Source: Phytomonospora endophytica
Lineage (GTDB): Bacteria; Actinomycetota; Actinomycetes; Mycobacteriales; Micromonosporaceae
Direction: 5' to 3'
Assembly (NCBI RefSeq): GCF_014202425.1
Contig: NZ_JACHGT010000008.1
Span: 62,001-126,000, forward strand
DNA length: 64,000 bases
Shown: positions 32,843 through 41,646 of the stretch, one piece after another
Position numbering within the stretch: the first letter of the stretch is position 1
Layout: each line of letters starts with the position of its first letter
Translations under genes and position numbers: made by a program
Notes under the pieces: generated by a model
Told to the model about the DNA's origin: nothing
Database searches by the model: none
What the model saw: only the letters and a program-made list of their open reading frames with translations

Positions 32843-33790
32843 ATGCGCGCCTCCCGGATGATGACCCTCCTGCTGCACCTCCAGGTGCGCGGCCACGCGA
32901 CGGGACGCGAGTTGTCGGAGTTGCTGGAGGTGAGCGAGCGAACCGTCCAGCGCGACGTCGACTCGCTGACGGCCTCGGGCATCCCCATCCGCTCCACGCG
33001 TGGACCGGCGGGCGGTTACCGCCTCGCCGGTGGCTACCGGACCCGACTCACCGGTGTCGGCCTCGACGAGGCCGGCGCCCTGGCCTTCCTCGGGCTCGCC
33101 GGACCGGCCGAGCAGCTCGGGCTCGGCGAGATGCTGGAGGGCGCGCGGATCAAAGTCTGGGCAAGCCTCACCGGCGAGGCGCGTGAGCAGGCGAAACAGA
33201 CGGCGGAGCGGTTCCATCTCGATCCCATGCGCTGGTACGGGACGCCCGAGCCCGTGCCGATGCTGACGAAACTGGCGCGGGCGGCGTGGAGCGACCGTCG
33301 GGCCCGCATCACCTACGTGACCAAGGGGAGAGCCGGCGCGCGGGAGGTGGAGCCGCTGGGACTCGTCCTCGCGGCGGGAGATTGGTACCTGGTGGCCATG
33401 CGCGACGGGGAGCGCCGGACCTACCGGGTTTCGCGCGTCACCGAGGTCGAGTTGCTGGAGGAGCGCGTCGTCCGGCCCGAGGGCTTCGACCTGGGTGAGA
33501 CCTGGGCCGCGTCCCGGAAGGAGCTGGAGAAGGAGGCGACGGCGATCGAGGTGACCTTGCGGGCGGACGCCGAGGTGCTGCCGAGGCTGCGCGGGATGAT
33601 CCCCGTGCACGGGCATGGCCGGGTGCCGGTCACGGCGACCGAGCCGGTGGTGCTGACGGTGCCGTTCGAGAGCGAGTCGTGGGCGAGGTGGGCGCTGCTG
33701 GGTTTGGGCGCGACCGTGGAGGTCATCGCGCCCGAGAGCCTGAGGGAGTGGGTGTCCGGGCAGTTCAAGGCCGCGGCGGCGAGATACTGA
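32843..33790 (+). CDS. WYL-domain transcriptional regulator (YafY type)
   Basis: A 315-residue regulator. The N-terminal winged helix (about 1-60) reads LLLHLQVRGHATGRELSELLEVSERTVQRDVDSLTASGIPI; a central region is followed by a WYL domain (about 140-210, GDWYLVAMRDGERRTYRVSRV) and a C-terminal WCX-type domain ending LREWVSGQF. WYL proteins sense nucleotides or DNA ends, or act as ordinary repressors. It diverges from the hydrolase/DinB pair, sharing an 83-base control region. ATG 32843 is the start. Confidence 0.9.
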   Translation: MRASRMMTLLLHLQVRGHATGRELSELLEVSERTVQRDVDSLTASGIPIRSTRGPAGGYRLAGGYRTRLTGVGLDEAGALAFLGLAGPAEQLGLGEMLEGARIKVWASLTGEAREQAKQTAERFHLDPMRWYGTPEPVPMLTKLARAAWSDRRARITYVTKGRAGAREVEPLGLVLAAGDWYLVAMRDGERRTYRVSRVTEVELLEERVVRPEGFDLGETWAASRKELEKEATAIEVTLRADAEVLPRLRGMIPVHGHGRVPVTATEPVVLTVPFESESWARWALLGLGATVEVIAPESLREWVSGQFKAAAARY

Positions 33791-33798
33791 ACTCCATT

Positions 33799-33856
33799 GT
33801 TGGCAAGGCCAACGTTTTAGGTTATCGTTGGGCTCACCAACGTTGGTCAAGCCAAC
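33799..33856. promoter_or_regulatory. Three GTTGG-N5-CCAAC palindromes
   Basis: Exact copies lie at 33799-33813, 33827-33841 and 33842-33856. The second and third are abutting, and the first is 28 bases from the second. They fill the space between the WYL gene and the NTF2-like gene, and TTGGCA (33800-33805) with TATCGT (33823-33828) could be the promoter. They are therefore probably operators of the downstream gene. The binding protein is not identified. Confidence 0.65.
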
Positions 33857-33874
33857 AAAAACTAAGGAGTCACC

Positions 33875-34279
33875 ATGCCCGCCACCGCCGACCGCGTCGA
33901 GATCACCGAACTCTTCGCGCGCCTTGGCCACCTACTCGACGACCGCCGCTGGGACGACGCCGGCGAGGTCTTCGCCGAGGACATCGTCGGCCGCTCGCCC
34001 CGGGGCGAGATCAACGGCCTCACCGACATGCGCGCCTTCCTGCACCGCACCGAACCCAACGGCGAGCTCAGTCAGCACATCGCCACCGACATCGTCGTCG
34101 ACTTCACCGGCGACGACGCGGCCACCGGCACCGCCAACAGCACCGTCCACTACTTCCGCGAGGGCGAAGCACCCCACCGCACGGCCGGGCTCCGGATGAC
34201 CTGCGAGGTCGCGCGGACCGGATCCGGCTGGCGCTTCCGCGAGTACGGCATCACCCTGCTCTGGCTCCAGGGCGAGTAG
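33875..34279 (+). CDS. NTF2-like / SnoaL-type protein
   Basis: A 134-residue cone-fold protein of the SnoaL/NTF2-like group. It has an N-terminal helix pair (VEITELFARLGHLLDDRRWDDAGEVFAEDIV), then strands TGTANSTVHYF and GSGWRFREYGITLLWLQ. Members are isomerases, dehydratases or binding proteins; the substrate is unknown. ACTAAGGAGTCACC precedes ATG 33875. The three palindromes just upstream suggest tight repression, as often seen for small-molecule-induced detoxification genes. Confidence 0.8.
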   Translation: MPATADRVEITELFARLGHLLDDRRWDDAGEVFAEDIVGRSPRGEINGLTDMRAFLHRTEPNGELSQHIATDIVVDFTGDDAATGTANSTVHYFREGEAPHRTAGLRMTCEVARTGSGWRFREYGITLLWLQGE

Positions 34280-34388
34280 TCCTCACCTGCGCGATACAAC
34301 CTCCCGGCACTCCATCCGCATTGAACGGGTGCGGGCGTCGCCCGCACCCGGCGGTCGTCCCGCCGGGTCCCACGGCACGGGAGAGCGC

Positions 34389-35576
34389 GTGAAGAACAGG
34401 AAACTCCGATACGGCCTCGTCGTCCTCGCGGCGGCGGGAGTCGCCGCGCTGTCGGCGACGAGCGCCTACGCGTCGGGTCCCCTTGACTGGACCCAGACCA
34501 CGACGCCCGAACCCGGTAACTGGTACTCCTTCGACGACATGGAGATCCTGTCCAAAAAGGACGCCTGGGCGAGCGGCGGCGGCCCCGACATACCGATGCT
34601 CGCCCACTGGAACGGCAAGGCCTGGGCGCAGACCGCCGCGCCCGCCGACGTCCTGTACGTCTCCGACATCGACGCCGCCGCCTCCGATGACATCTGGGGC
34701 GTCGGCGCGGGTGGCGAGACCTGGTACGAAGGTCGCGTCATGCACTACGACGGCGACGCGTGGACCGGTGTGAAGGCCCCGATGCCCGACGTCGGCCATA
34801 ACGGCCAGGTCACCATGAACGACGTCGTGGCCGACGGCGACGAGGTGTGGGCCACCGGGATGGCCAACCGCAGTATCGACGGCGAGCGCGTCAACAACGG
34901 TTTCGTCCTGCACTTCGACGGGGAGACCTGGACCGTTGAGGAGCTGCCGATTCCCGCGGACTCGACCGATGTCCTGTACACCGGGCTCGCCGTCCTCGAC
35001 GGCGGCGACGTCGTCACCACCGGCGTGCGCTTCGTGCCGATCCCCGAGGATCCCGACTTCTCCAGGGCCGAGCCCTGGGTGCTGCGTTACGACGGGGCAC
35101 AGTGGACGAACGTCGGTTACGCCGACTTCGGCGAGGTCAGCAAGCACGGGGACCTGAGCGCCATGGCGGTCGACGCCGAGGGTGAGGGCATCTGGGCGTC
35201 GGGAACCCTGTGGCAGGACGGTGTCCCCGAGCCGTACCTCGTTCACTACGACGGCGACAGCGGCGAGTGGACGCGCCCGAAGCTGCCCACGGTCGCGGGC
35301 AGCGCCAACGGCGCCCTGGCCGTGGACAAGCGCGGCGGAGTCGTCCTCGGCGTCGCGATGAACGATGTCGGTGATGGCGGCGACCGGCTCTTCCACTACG
35401 ACGGGCGGACCGTCGCGGAGTGGACCGGGCCGCAGCACGAGGGCCTCTGGACCTACGGGGTCGCGGCCTTCGTGCCGGGGACGAACACGCTGTGGCTCGT
35501 GGGCTGCACGCGTGAGGAGAACGGCCGGCCGATCGCCGGGATCGCGGCCCACGCCCCGGTTCCGCTGCGGCACTAG
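34389..35576 (+). CDS. Secreted propeller-like protein (paralogue 1)
   Basis: A 395-residue protein with a signal peptide (about 1-29, ending AYA|SG). The mature part contains recurring xHxDG/W blades: LAHWNGKAW, VMHYDGDAW, LHFDGETW, VLRYDGAQW, LVHYDGDSGEW and LFHYDGR. It is most likely a beta-propeller or sandwich exported to the surface or medium. The gene at 36090 encodes a homologue of exactly the same length. GTG 34389 was chosen for the signal peptide (MKNRK). No function is recognised. Confidence 0.75.
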   Translation: MKNRKLRYGLVVLAAAGVAALSATSAYASGPLDWTQTTTPEPGNWYSFDDMEILSKKDAWASGGGPDIPMLAHWNGKAWAQTAAPADVLYVSDIDAAASDDIWGVGAGGETWYEGRVMHYDGDAWTGVKAPMPDVGHNGQVTMNDVVADGDEVWATGMANRSIDGERVNNGFVLHFDGETWTVEELPIPADSTDVLYTGLAVLDGGDVVTTGVRFVPIPEDPDFSRAEPWVLRYDGAQWTNVGYADFGEVSKHGDLSAMAVDAEGEGIWASGTLWQDGVPEPYLVHYDGDSGEWTRPKLPTVAGSANGALAVDKRGGVVLGVAMNDVGDGGDRLFHYDGRTVAEWTGPQHEGLWTYGVAAFVPGTNTLWLVGCTREENGRPIAGIAAHAPVPLRH

Positions 35577-35641
35577 ACAGGGAGCGGGCCGCCGCGCGGA
35601 ACTCGCGTGCGGCGGCCCCCGGACCCCGTTAGGCTCCGCGA

Positions 35642-36088
35642 ATGCCACTGGTACCCGCAGACTTCGACGTCCCGCTCGTTCTCGACTCGCCGCCGTTCTA
35701 CCTCGAACCCCTGGGGCCGCAGCACAACCAGGACGACCACGGGGCGTGGACGTCCTCCGTCGAGCACATCCGTTCGACGCCCGGCTTCGGCAAGGGCTTC
35801 TGGCCGCCCGCCGAGGGCATGAGCCCGGCCCGCAACCTTGAGGACCTGCAAGGCCACGCCGACGACTTCGCCGCCCGCGAAGGCTTCACCTACACCGTCT
35901 TGGACCACGAGACGCGCATCGTGATCGGCTGCCTCTACATCTATCCACAGCGCGACGGCGAGCCCGGCACGCGGGTCCGCTCCTGGGTGACGGAATCGCG
36001 CGCCGAGCTCGATGCCCCACTGTGGAGGGTCGTGTCGGAGTGGCTCGAAGGCTGGCCGCTGGAGGGCGTCGACTACGACGCGCGATGA
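35642..36088 (+). CDS. GNAT-like acetyltransferase
   Basis: A 148-residue protein similar to a small actinobacterial GNAT group. Features include FYLEPLGPQHNQDDHGAWTSSVEHIRSTPGF, GFTYTVLDHETRIVIGCLYIYPQRDG (the beta-4/acetyl-CoA region) and VRSWVTESRAELDAPLWRVVSEWL. It lacks an easily seen Q/RxxGxG/A loop, so activity is uncertain. It lies between the two propeller-like genes and ends one base before the convergent second copy. Confidence 0.7.
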   Translation: MPLVPADFDVPLVLDSPPFYLEPLGPQHNQDDHGAWTSSVEHIRSTPGFGKGFWPPAEGMSPARNLEDLQGHADDFAAREGFTYTVLDHETRIVIGCLYIYPQRDGEPGTRVRSWVTESRAELDAPLWRVVSEWLEGWPLEGVDYDAR

Positions 36089-36089
36089 C

Positions 36090-37277
36090 TCACCAGCTTC
36101 GTCCCGGAACCTCCGACCAGGCGGCGAGTCCGGTGCCCTCGCGGCCGCTCGGCTGGCGGGTCGAGCCGACCAGCCACAGCCGGTCGGTGCGCGGGATGTA
36201 GTCGGCGGTCAGGTAGGTCGCGAGATCCTTGTTCTCGGGCGCCTCGTAGTGGATCGGGAAGAAGCCGTTGAAGTGGATCAGTACGTCACCGGTCTCACCG
36301 AAGGGATCCCGGTTGGCGACCACGAGGACGTCACCGGCGGTGGAGACCGCGAGATCCGAGCCGAGCCCCTCATCGAGTTCGAGATCGGCGTCGATCCAGG
36401 TGCCCCGGCCGTCGTAGTGGCGAAGGTAGGGGCGCGGGGTGCCGTCGTCGGTCCAGGCCGTGCCGGCGATCCAGAAGCCCCGGCCGCGCCTGTCGAGGGC
36501 GACGCCGCCGACGTGGCCCGGGTCGAGATCGCCCGGCAGCGCGGGGAACGCGAGGTCCGTCCACTGTGCAGCGTCGCGTCGCTGGAGCCACGGCTCCGCG
36601 GTCGACCAGCCCGTACCCGGCTCCGGGACGTACTTGACGCCGGTGGTGTAGACCGTCCCCGACCGGGTCACGGCGAGGCCGGTGTACTCGACATCCGTGG
36701 CGCCGTCGGGGATCGGGAGTTCTTCGAGGGTCCAGGCACCGCCGGTCAGGTGCAGGGTGAAGCCCGAGGAGTAGCGCTCGTCCTTGATCTCGCGGTTGAC
36801 CAGGCCGGTGGCCCAGACATCACCGTTTGCGAGCGGCTCCAGGTCGGCCATGTAGACCTCGCCGTACTCGCCGGGATCGGGCAGCGGCACGGGGAGGTCC
36901 GCCCAGGCGGTTCCGTTCCAGTGCATGACGTGTCCGCCGCCGGGGCCCGTGCCGAGCGCCCAGACGTCGTCGGTGGCGCGGGCGCGGATGTCGTCGATGT
37001 ACCAGAGTTCGGCGGGCAGCGGTGTCGTCGTCCACGCGGTCCCGTCCCAGTGCGCGGCAAGGGCCGTGCCGCGTCCACCGCCGGCCGCCCACACGTCGTC
37101 GTCGGCGATCGCCTCGACGGAGCCGAAGCTGTAGGGGGTCTCGGACGGCGGCGTGTCGGTCTGGATCCAGGAGAGCGGTCGCGGGATCTCGGCGGCCGCG
37201 GCCGCCGGGGCGGGTAAGGCGGTGGCCGCGGCGAGCGCGCAGGCGAGGGTCAGGAGGCGCTTGGAGGTCGAGGGCAT
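36090..37277 (-). CDS. Secreted propeller-like protein (paralogue 2)
   Basis: A 395-residue protein with a signal peptide (about 1-29, ending AAA|AE), homologous to the product of 34389 over the whole length (for example LSWIQTDTPP, AAHWDGTAW, VMHWNGTAW, LHLTGGAWTLEELPIP, YLRHYDG). It is encoded on the opposite strand, so the pair is an inverted duplication around the GNAT-like gene. GATCCACC precedes ATG 37277. Function is unknown. Confidence 0.75.
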   Translation of the reverse strand: MPSTSKRLLTLACALAAATALPAPAAAAAEIPRPLSWIQTDTPPSETPYSFGSVEAIADDDVWAAGGGRGTALAAHWDGTAWTTTPLPAELWYIDDIRARATDDVWALGTGPGGGHVMHWNGTAWADLPVPLPDPGEYGEVYMADLEPLANGDVWATGLVNREIKDERYSSGFTLHLTGGAWTLEELPIPDGATDVEYTGLAVTRSGTVYTTGVKYVPEPGTGWSTAEPWLQRRDAAQWTDLAFPALPGDLDPGHVGGVALDRRGRGFWIAGTAWTDDGTPRPYLRHYDGRGTWIDADLELDEGLGSDLAVSTAGDVLVVANRDPFGETGDVLIHFNGFFPIHYEAPENKDLATYLTADYIPRTDRLWLVGSTRQPSGREGTGLAAWSEVPGRSW

Positions 37278-37413
37278 GGTGGATCACCTTCCGTCGGCGA
37301 ACGTCCTATGTAGAGGACGGTCGCGGGAGGCGATTCGGTTGTGGTCGTTGTCGGATCGGTGGGGGCCCGTTCGTAGTAGAAGTGAGAGACCGACCACGAC
37401 CAGGGAGCACGCC

Positions 37414-37998
37414 ATGACCGCGACCTACACCTTCGACGTCTTCTCCAGCCTCGACGGCTTCGGCACCGCCGGCGGGGACTGGACCGGCTACTGGGGCAAG
37501 CAGGGTCCCGAACTGCTCGCCCGCCGCCTCGACCTCTACGCCGGGCCGCAACGGATGGTCTTCGGCGCCGACACCTACCGCGCGTTCGCGGGCATGCTCG
37601 CCGCGGCCGCCGACGGTGATGACGCCGAGGTCCGCGACCCGTGGGTCACCGCGATGGTGAACACGCCCGCCTACGTCGTGTCGTCGACGCTGAAGGCGCC
37701 GCTCGACTGGCCGGACGCGACCGTCGTCGCCGGTGACGCCGCCGACGTCGTCGCGCGGCTCAAGGCCGAGTCGGACGTGCCGTTGCGCTCGCACGGGAGC
37801 CTGTCGCTGAACCGCGCGCTGATGGCGGCGGGGCTGGTGGACTTCGTGCAGGTGAGTCTGTTCCCGGTGATCACCGGGCGGAGCGGGACCGAACCCGTGT
37901 TCGGTGGTGCCGCCGACTTCGACCTGGAGCTGGTCGGCAGCCGGGTGCTGGACGGGCGCACGCACGAGCTGACGTACCGGCCCAGGTTGCACGGGTAG
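37414..37998 (+). CDS. Dihydrofolate reductase-like (RibD C-terminal) protein
   Basis: A 194-residue protein of the RibD C-terminal/DHFR fold. MTATYTFDVFSSLDGFG is the typical start, followed by MVFGADTYRAFAGML, a middle YVVSSTLKAPLDWPDATVV, SHGSLSLNRALMAAGLVDFVQVSLFPVITG and a C-terminal strand. Proteins of this group bind NADPH; most have no known substrate. GGGAGCACGCC precedes ATG 37414. A second member of the fold is at 56242. Confidence 0.85.
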   Translation: MTATYTFDVFSSLDGFGTAGGDWTGYWGKQGPELLARRLDLYAGPQRMVFGADTYRAFAGMLAAAADGDDAEVRDPWVTAMVNTPAYVVSSTLKAPLDWPDATVVAGDAADVVARLKAESDVPLRSHGSLSLNRALMAAGLVDFVQVSLFPVITGRSGTEPVFGGAADFDLELVGSRVLDGRTHELTYRPRLHG

Positions 37999-38021
37999 TG
38001 GGCGGCGGCGCCCGCGAATTC

Positions 38022-39062
38022 CTACCGCCCCGGCGGCCCGACCACCGAGTCGCGCACCACGACGTGCGTCCCCAGCATCACCCGTGCGCGTTCGTCACCG
38101 GGGCGTTGTGAGATCGCCAGGCGCGCGGCCGTGCGGCCCAGCTCCTGCACCGGGATGTGCACCGACGTGAGCGCCGGGTACAGGTCCAGCGCGATCTCGG
38201 AGTCGTTGTACCCGAGCACCGACACGTCCTCCGGTACGCGCAGGCCCGCGTCGCGCACGGCGTGCATCGCCGCCCCCGCGAGGATGTCGTCGAGGGCGAA
38301 GATCGCCGTGAAGTCGGCCGGGCCGCGGGCGAGGCGTTCGCGGACGCGGTCGTAGGCGAAGCGCCGCCCGAACTGTCCCGGCATCATCAGCGACTCGTCG
38401 ACGGGGATGCCGTGGTCGGCCATCGCCCGCCGGTACCCGGCGATGCGGCCGTCGCCGGTGGTCTGCCCGGGAATGCCGCCCAGCAGGATGATCCGGCGGT
38501 GCCCGCGCGCGATCAGGTGGCTCGTCCCGGCGTGCGCGCCGCCCTCGTTCTCGTACTCCACCACCACGGCCGGGACGTCCGGCCCGATCGACGGACGTCC
38601 ACAAAGGACGAGCCGCCCGCCGACGGAGGCGAGTCCGTGCGCGAACCGCGCCATCCGGTCGTGGTACTCCGGCGTCATCGCCACACCACCGACCAGGATC
38701 ACCGCCTCGGCCCGCTGCTCGCGCATCAGGCCGAGGACGTCCAGCTCGCGCCCCACGTCGCCGTCGGTCGACACGTACATGCACAGGCGGCCCTCGACGC
38801 TGACGTAGCTCTCCACGCCGCTGGCGATGTCGGCGTAGAAGGGCGCGTTCATCGAGCTCGTCACGATCGCCACGAGCTTCGAGGAACTCCCCGACAGCGC
38901 CCGCGCGTGCGCGTTGGCGACGAAGTCGAGTTCCTCGATGGCGCGCAGGACCTTGGTCCGGGTGCGGGCGGCGACGGGATAGTTGCCGCCCAGCACCCGG
39001 GACACTGTGGCTACCGAGACGCCGGCGTGCGCGGCGACGTCCCTGATGGTGGATCGGGCCAT
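38022..39062 (-). CDS. LacI family regulator
   Basis: A 346-residue LacI-type repressor. The helix-turn-helix (about 4-25, TIRDVAAHAGVSVATVSRVLGG) and hinge helix (ARALSGSSSKLVAIV) are followed by a periplasmic-binding-like sensor domain with ALDDILAGAAMHAVRDAGLRVPEDVSVLGYND. It sits 17 bases downstream of the sugar-transport operon and probably regulates it. Two LacI-type palindromes in the divergent control region (42832 and 43914) are likely targets. Confidence 0.9.
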   Translation of the reverse strand: MARSTIRDVAAHAGVSVATVSRVLGGNYPVAARTRTKVLRAIEELDFVANAHARALSGSSSKLVAIVTSSMNAPFYADIASGVESYVSVEGRLCMYVSTDGDVGRELDVLGLMREQRAEAVILVGGVAMTPEYHDRMARFAHGLASVGGRLVLCGRPSIGPDVPAVVVEYENEGGAHAGTSHLIARGHRRIILLGGIPGQTTGDGRIAGYRRAMADHGIPVDESLMMPGQFGRRFAYDRVRERLARGPADFTAIFALDDILAGAAMHAVRDAGLRVPEDVSVLGYNDSEIALDLYPALTSVHIPVQELGRTAARLAISQRPGDERARVMLGTHVVVRDSVVGPPGR

Positions 39063-39079
39063 GGTTAGAGGTTAAGGCG

Positions 39080-40708
39080 CTATTTCGACGCGGCGTACTC
39101 GGCGGCGAACTCTTCGGCGGCCTTCTGCCCGCCGTCGTTGTGCCACTTCGTCAGCACGGCGTCGTAGGTGGAGATGTCCTCACCGCGGAAGATGATGCCC
39201 ATCCACGCGTCGGTCAGCGACTTCTGCAGCGCCGCGCCGTTCTCCGTCCACGCCTGCGAGCGGATGCCGTTCGAGGGGTCGGGGATCGTGATCGGCGCGA
39301 CCTTCTTCTCCCACTCGTAGACGCGCTCGGTGGCGTCGGGGAAGCCCGAGTAGTGCAGGACCAGCGGCGCCGAGCCGAGGTACTTCACCGGGAAGTTGGT
39401 GGAGTTCTCGGTGTTGGTCCACAGGTCGGTCGGGACGGGCGTGCCCTTGTCGTCGCGGGTGAAGTGCGTGCCCTCGACGCCGTAGTTGAACAGCTCGAAC
39501 TCCTTGGTGCCGAACGGCGCGGCCAGGAAGTTCGTGACCGCCAGCAGCATCTTGACGCGCGCCGGGTCGGCCTTCTTGAAGACGGTGTAGCCGAAGCGGC
39601 CGGTGCCGCCCCACGAGTTGCCGCCCGCGAAGGGCAGGCCGAAGTCGAGGGTCCACTTGTCCTTGGCGATCGCCAGGACCTGCGTGGAGTAGCCGCCCCA
39701 GCCGTCGCGGTAGGCCGCGACGGTCTGGTTGTTGAAGACCGTCTTCATGTCGGTGCCCGACGTGGAGGCGCCGTCGGGGTAGACCGAGCCGTCCTTGAAC
39801 ATCTGCTGGAGCATCACCAGCGTGTCCTTGTACTGCTGCGTGCCGAAGGCCGTGGCGAACTTGCCGTCGGCGCCGACGTCCCACACGTTCGGCGCGCCGA
39901 GCCCGCCGGCGTAGTAGTCGATGCTCGGGGCCATCGCGATGCCGAGACCGTAACGCTTGCCGCCGGTCACGCCCTTCATCGCCGCGAGGAAGCCGTCCTT
40001 GTCCCAGTCGGGCTTCGCGCCGGCCTTCTCGACCAGCGTGCGGTTGAGCATCAGCGAACCGCCGAAGATCGGGCGCTCGATCGGGATGCCGTACAGGCGG
40101 CCGCCGATGCGGCCGAGGCCCTGCCAGGCGTAGGCGGGGATGTTGGCCAGGCCCGGGTAGGTCTTGACCGCGTCGCCGCTGATGTGCTCGGAGATGTCGG
40201 CGCAGGCCGAGGCGATGAACTGCTCCTCGCGCGGGAGGACCTCACCGGCGCCGAACATCATGATGTCGGGCAGCTCGTTGCCCGCCATCATCGTGGCCAT
40301 CTTCTCCTTGAAGTTGGCCGCGGGGATGACCTGGAGGTCCAGCTGGATGCCGAGGGCGGCGTTGATCGCCTGGCGGAACTTGTTCTGCTCCAGCGCGGTC
40401 GGCGGGACGCCGTAGGTGATGACGCTCGCGGTGACGGCCGAACCGTCGCCGGGGGTGTCGAAACCGGCGGGCTTGATCTCCGTCGGGTAGTTCAGGTAGG
40501 CGTTCTGGACGCCCTTGTCGTCACCGGGCAGGTCGGGCGTCGGCCCGACCAGCGGCACGTACGCCGGGTACGGCGCCAGTTCCTTGCCTTCGTTGCCGAC
40601 GTCGCCGGAGTTGCCGTCGGACGAGCAGCCGATCAGCGCCGGAGCGCCGGTGATGGCCACGGCGCCGGCGCCGAACAGCCGCAGGGTGTCACGGCGGTTG
40701 AGAGCCAT
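39080..40708 (-). CDS. Tat-type lipoprotein sugar-binding protein
   Basis: A 542-residue extracellular solute-binding protein. The N-terminus MALNRRDTLRLFGAGA has a twin-arginine motif, and a lipobox with Cys28 (ALIGC) marks lipid attachment after Tat export. The mature part belongs to the LplA-type family 1 binding proteins, recognised by length and by YGIPIERPIFGGSLMLNRTLVEKAG and GLGAPNVW segments. It binds oligosaccharides for the adjacent permeases. AAGGAAC precedes ATG 40708. The frame stays open far upstream into the permease gene, but that part is not coding. Confidence 0.9.
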   Translation of the reverse strand: MALNRRDTLRLFGAGAVAITGAPALIGCSSDGNSGDVGNEGKELAPYPAYVPLVGPTPDLPGDDKGVQNAYLNYPTEIKPAGFDTPGDGSAVTASVITYGVPPTALEQNKFRQAINAALGIQLDLQVIPAANFKEKMATMMAGNELPDIMMFGAGEVLPREEQFIASACADISEHISGDAVKTYPGLANIPAYAWQGLGRIGGRLYGIPIERPIFGGSLMLNRTLVEKAGAKPDWDKDGFLAAMKGVTGGKRYGLGIAMAPSIDYYAGGLGAPNVWDVGADGKFATAFGTQQYKDTLVMLQQMFKDGSVYPDGASTSGTDMKTVFNNQTVAAYRDGWGGYSTQVLAIAKDKWTLDFGLPFAGGNSWGGTGRFGYTVFKKADPARVKMLLAVTNFLAAPFGTKEFELFNYGVEGTHFTRDDKGTPVPTDLWTNTENSTNFPVKYLGSAPLVLHYSGFPDATERVYEWEKKVAPITIPDPSNGIRSQAWTENGAALQKSLTDAWMGIIFRGEDISTYDAVLTKWHNDGGQKAAEEFAAEYAASK

Positions 40709-40752
40709 GGTGGGAGTTCCTTTCACAGCAGTGGAAAAGGGGCGGGGGTGTG

Positions 40753-41646
40753 TCAGGACTTGATGGCGCCGGTCAGGACGCCCTTGACGAAGAAGCGCTG
40801 CACGAAGGGGTAGATGAGCATGATCGGCAGCGTGGCGATGACGACGACGGCCATCTTCACCGACTGGGGGGAGTTGAGGATCGACGCTTCGGCGTTGCCG
40901 AGGTCCGACAGCGCGGCGCCCTGCGTGACGTACTGGCGCAGCACGGCCTGCACCGGATAGTTGTGCGCGTCCATGTAGATGACGGCGTTGAAGAACGCGT
41001 TCCAGTAGGACACCGCGTAGAACAACCCGACGACCGCCACGATCGACTTCGACAGCGGCAGCACGACCCGGGTCAGGATCCGGAACTCGCCGGCGCCGTC
41101 GAGGCGCGCGGCCTCGATCAGCTCCGTGGGCACGCCCTGGAAGAAGCCGCGCATGATGACCAGGTTGAACACGTTGATCAGGACGGGCAGCACCAGCGCG
41201 GGGAAGGAGTTGAGCAGGCCCAGCTCCTTGACGACCAGGAACGACGGGATCATCGCCGGCGGGAACAGGAAGGTGAACAGCACCAGCAGCAGCACCGGCT
41301 TGCCACCGAAGACGCCCGGCCGCGCCAGGGCGTAGGCCAGCGCGATCGTGGCGACCAGGCTCGTCGCGGTACCGAGGACCGTCACACCGCCGCTGATCAG
41401 CAGCGCCCGCGTGATGACCTCGCCCTTGAAGATGCTGGTGTAGGCCGTCAGGTCCACAGCGGACGGCCAGATCACCCAGCCGCCGTTCTCGATGACCTCG
41501 TTCGGCGAGGCGATCGAGGTCGCCACGATCGTCCAGAACGGGAAGACCACGATCGACACCACGATCGTCAGCGCGATCGCCTTCGCCAGGCGGGTGTACC
41601 ACTTCGGCAGCCCCATCCACAGTGGACGGGTCACTTTGGACGCCAT
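40753..41646 (-). CDS. Carbohydrate ABC permease (LplC/MalG type)
   Basis: A 297-residue inner-membrane permease with six predicted spans (about 25-45, 85-108, 118-140, 150-168, 195-215 and 262-282). The EAA loop TELIEAARLDGAGEFRILTRVVLPLSK contacts the ATPase. It pairs with the next permease, with which it overlaps by one base (TAATG), so the two are translationally coupled. No ATPase gene is in the operon; a shared MsiK-like ATPase elsewhere is typical for actinomycetes. Confidence 0.92.
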   Translation of the reverse strand: MASKVTRPLWMGLPKWYTRLAKAIALTIVVSIVVFPFWTIVATSIASPNEVIENGGWVIWPSAVDLTAYTSIFKGEVITRALLISGGVTVLGTATSLVATIALAYALARPGVFGGKPVLLLVLFTFLFPPAMIPSFLVVKELGLLNSFPALVLPVLINVFNLVIMRGFFQGVPTELIEAARLDGAGEFRILTRVVLPLSKSIVAVVGLFYAVSYWNAFFNAVIYMDAHNYPVQAVLRQYVTQGAALSDLGNAEASILNSPQSVKMAVVVIATLPIMLIYPFVQRFFVKGVLTGAIKS

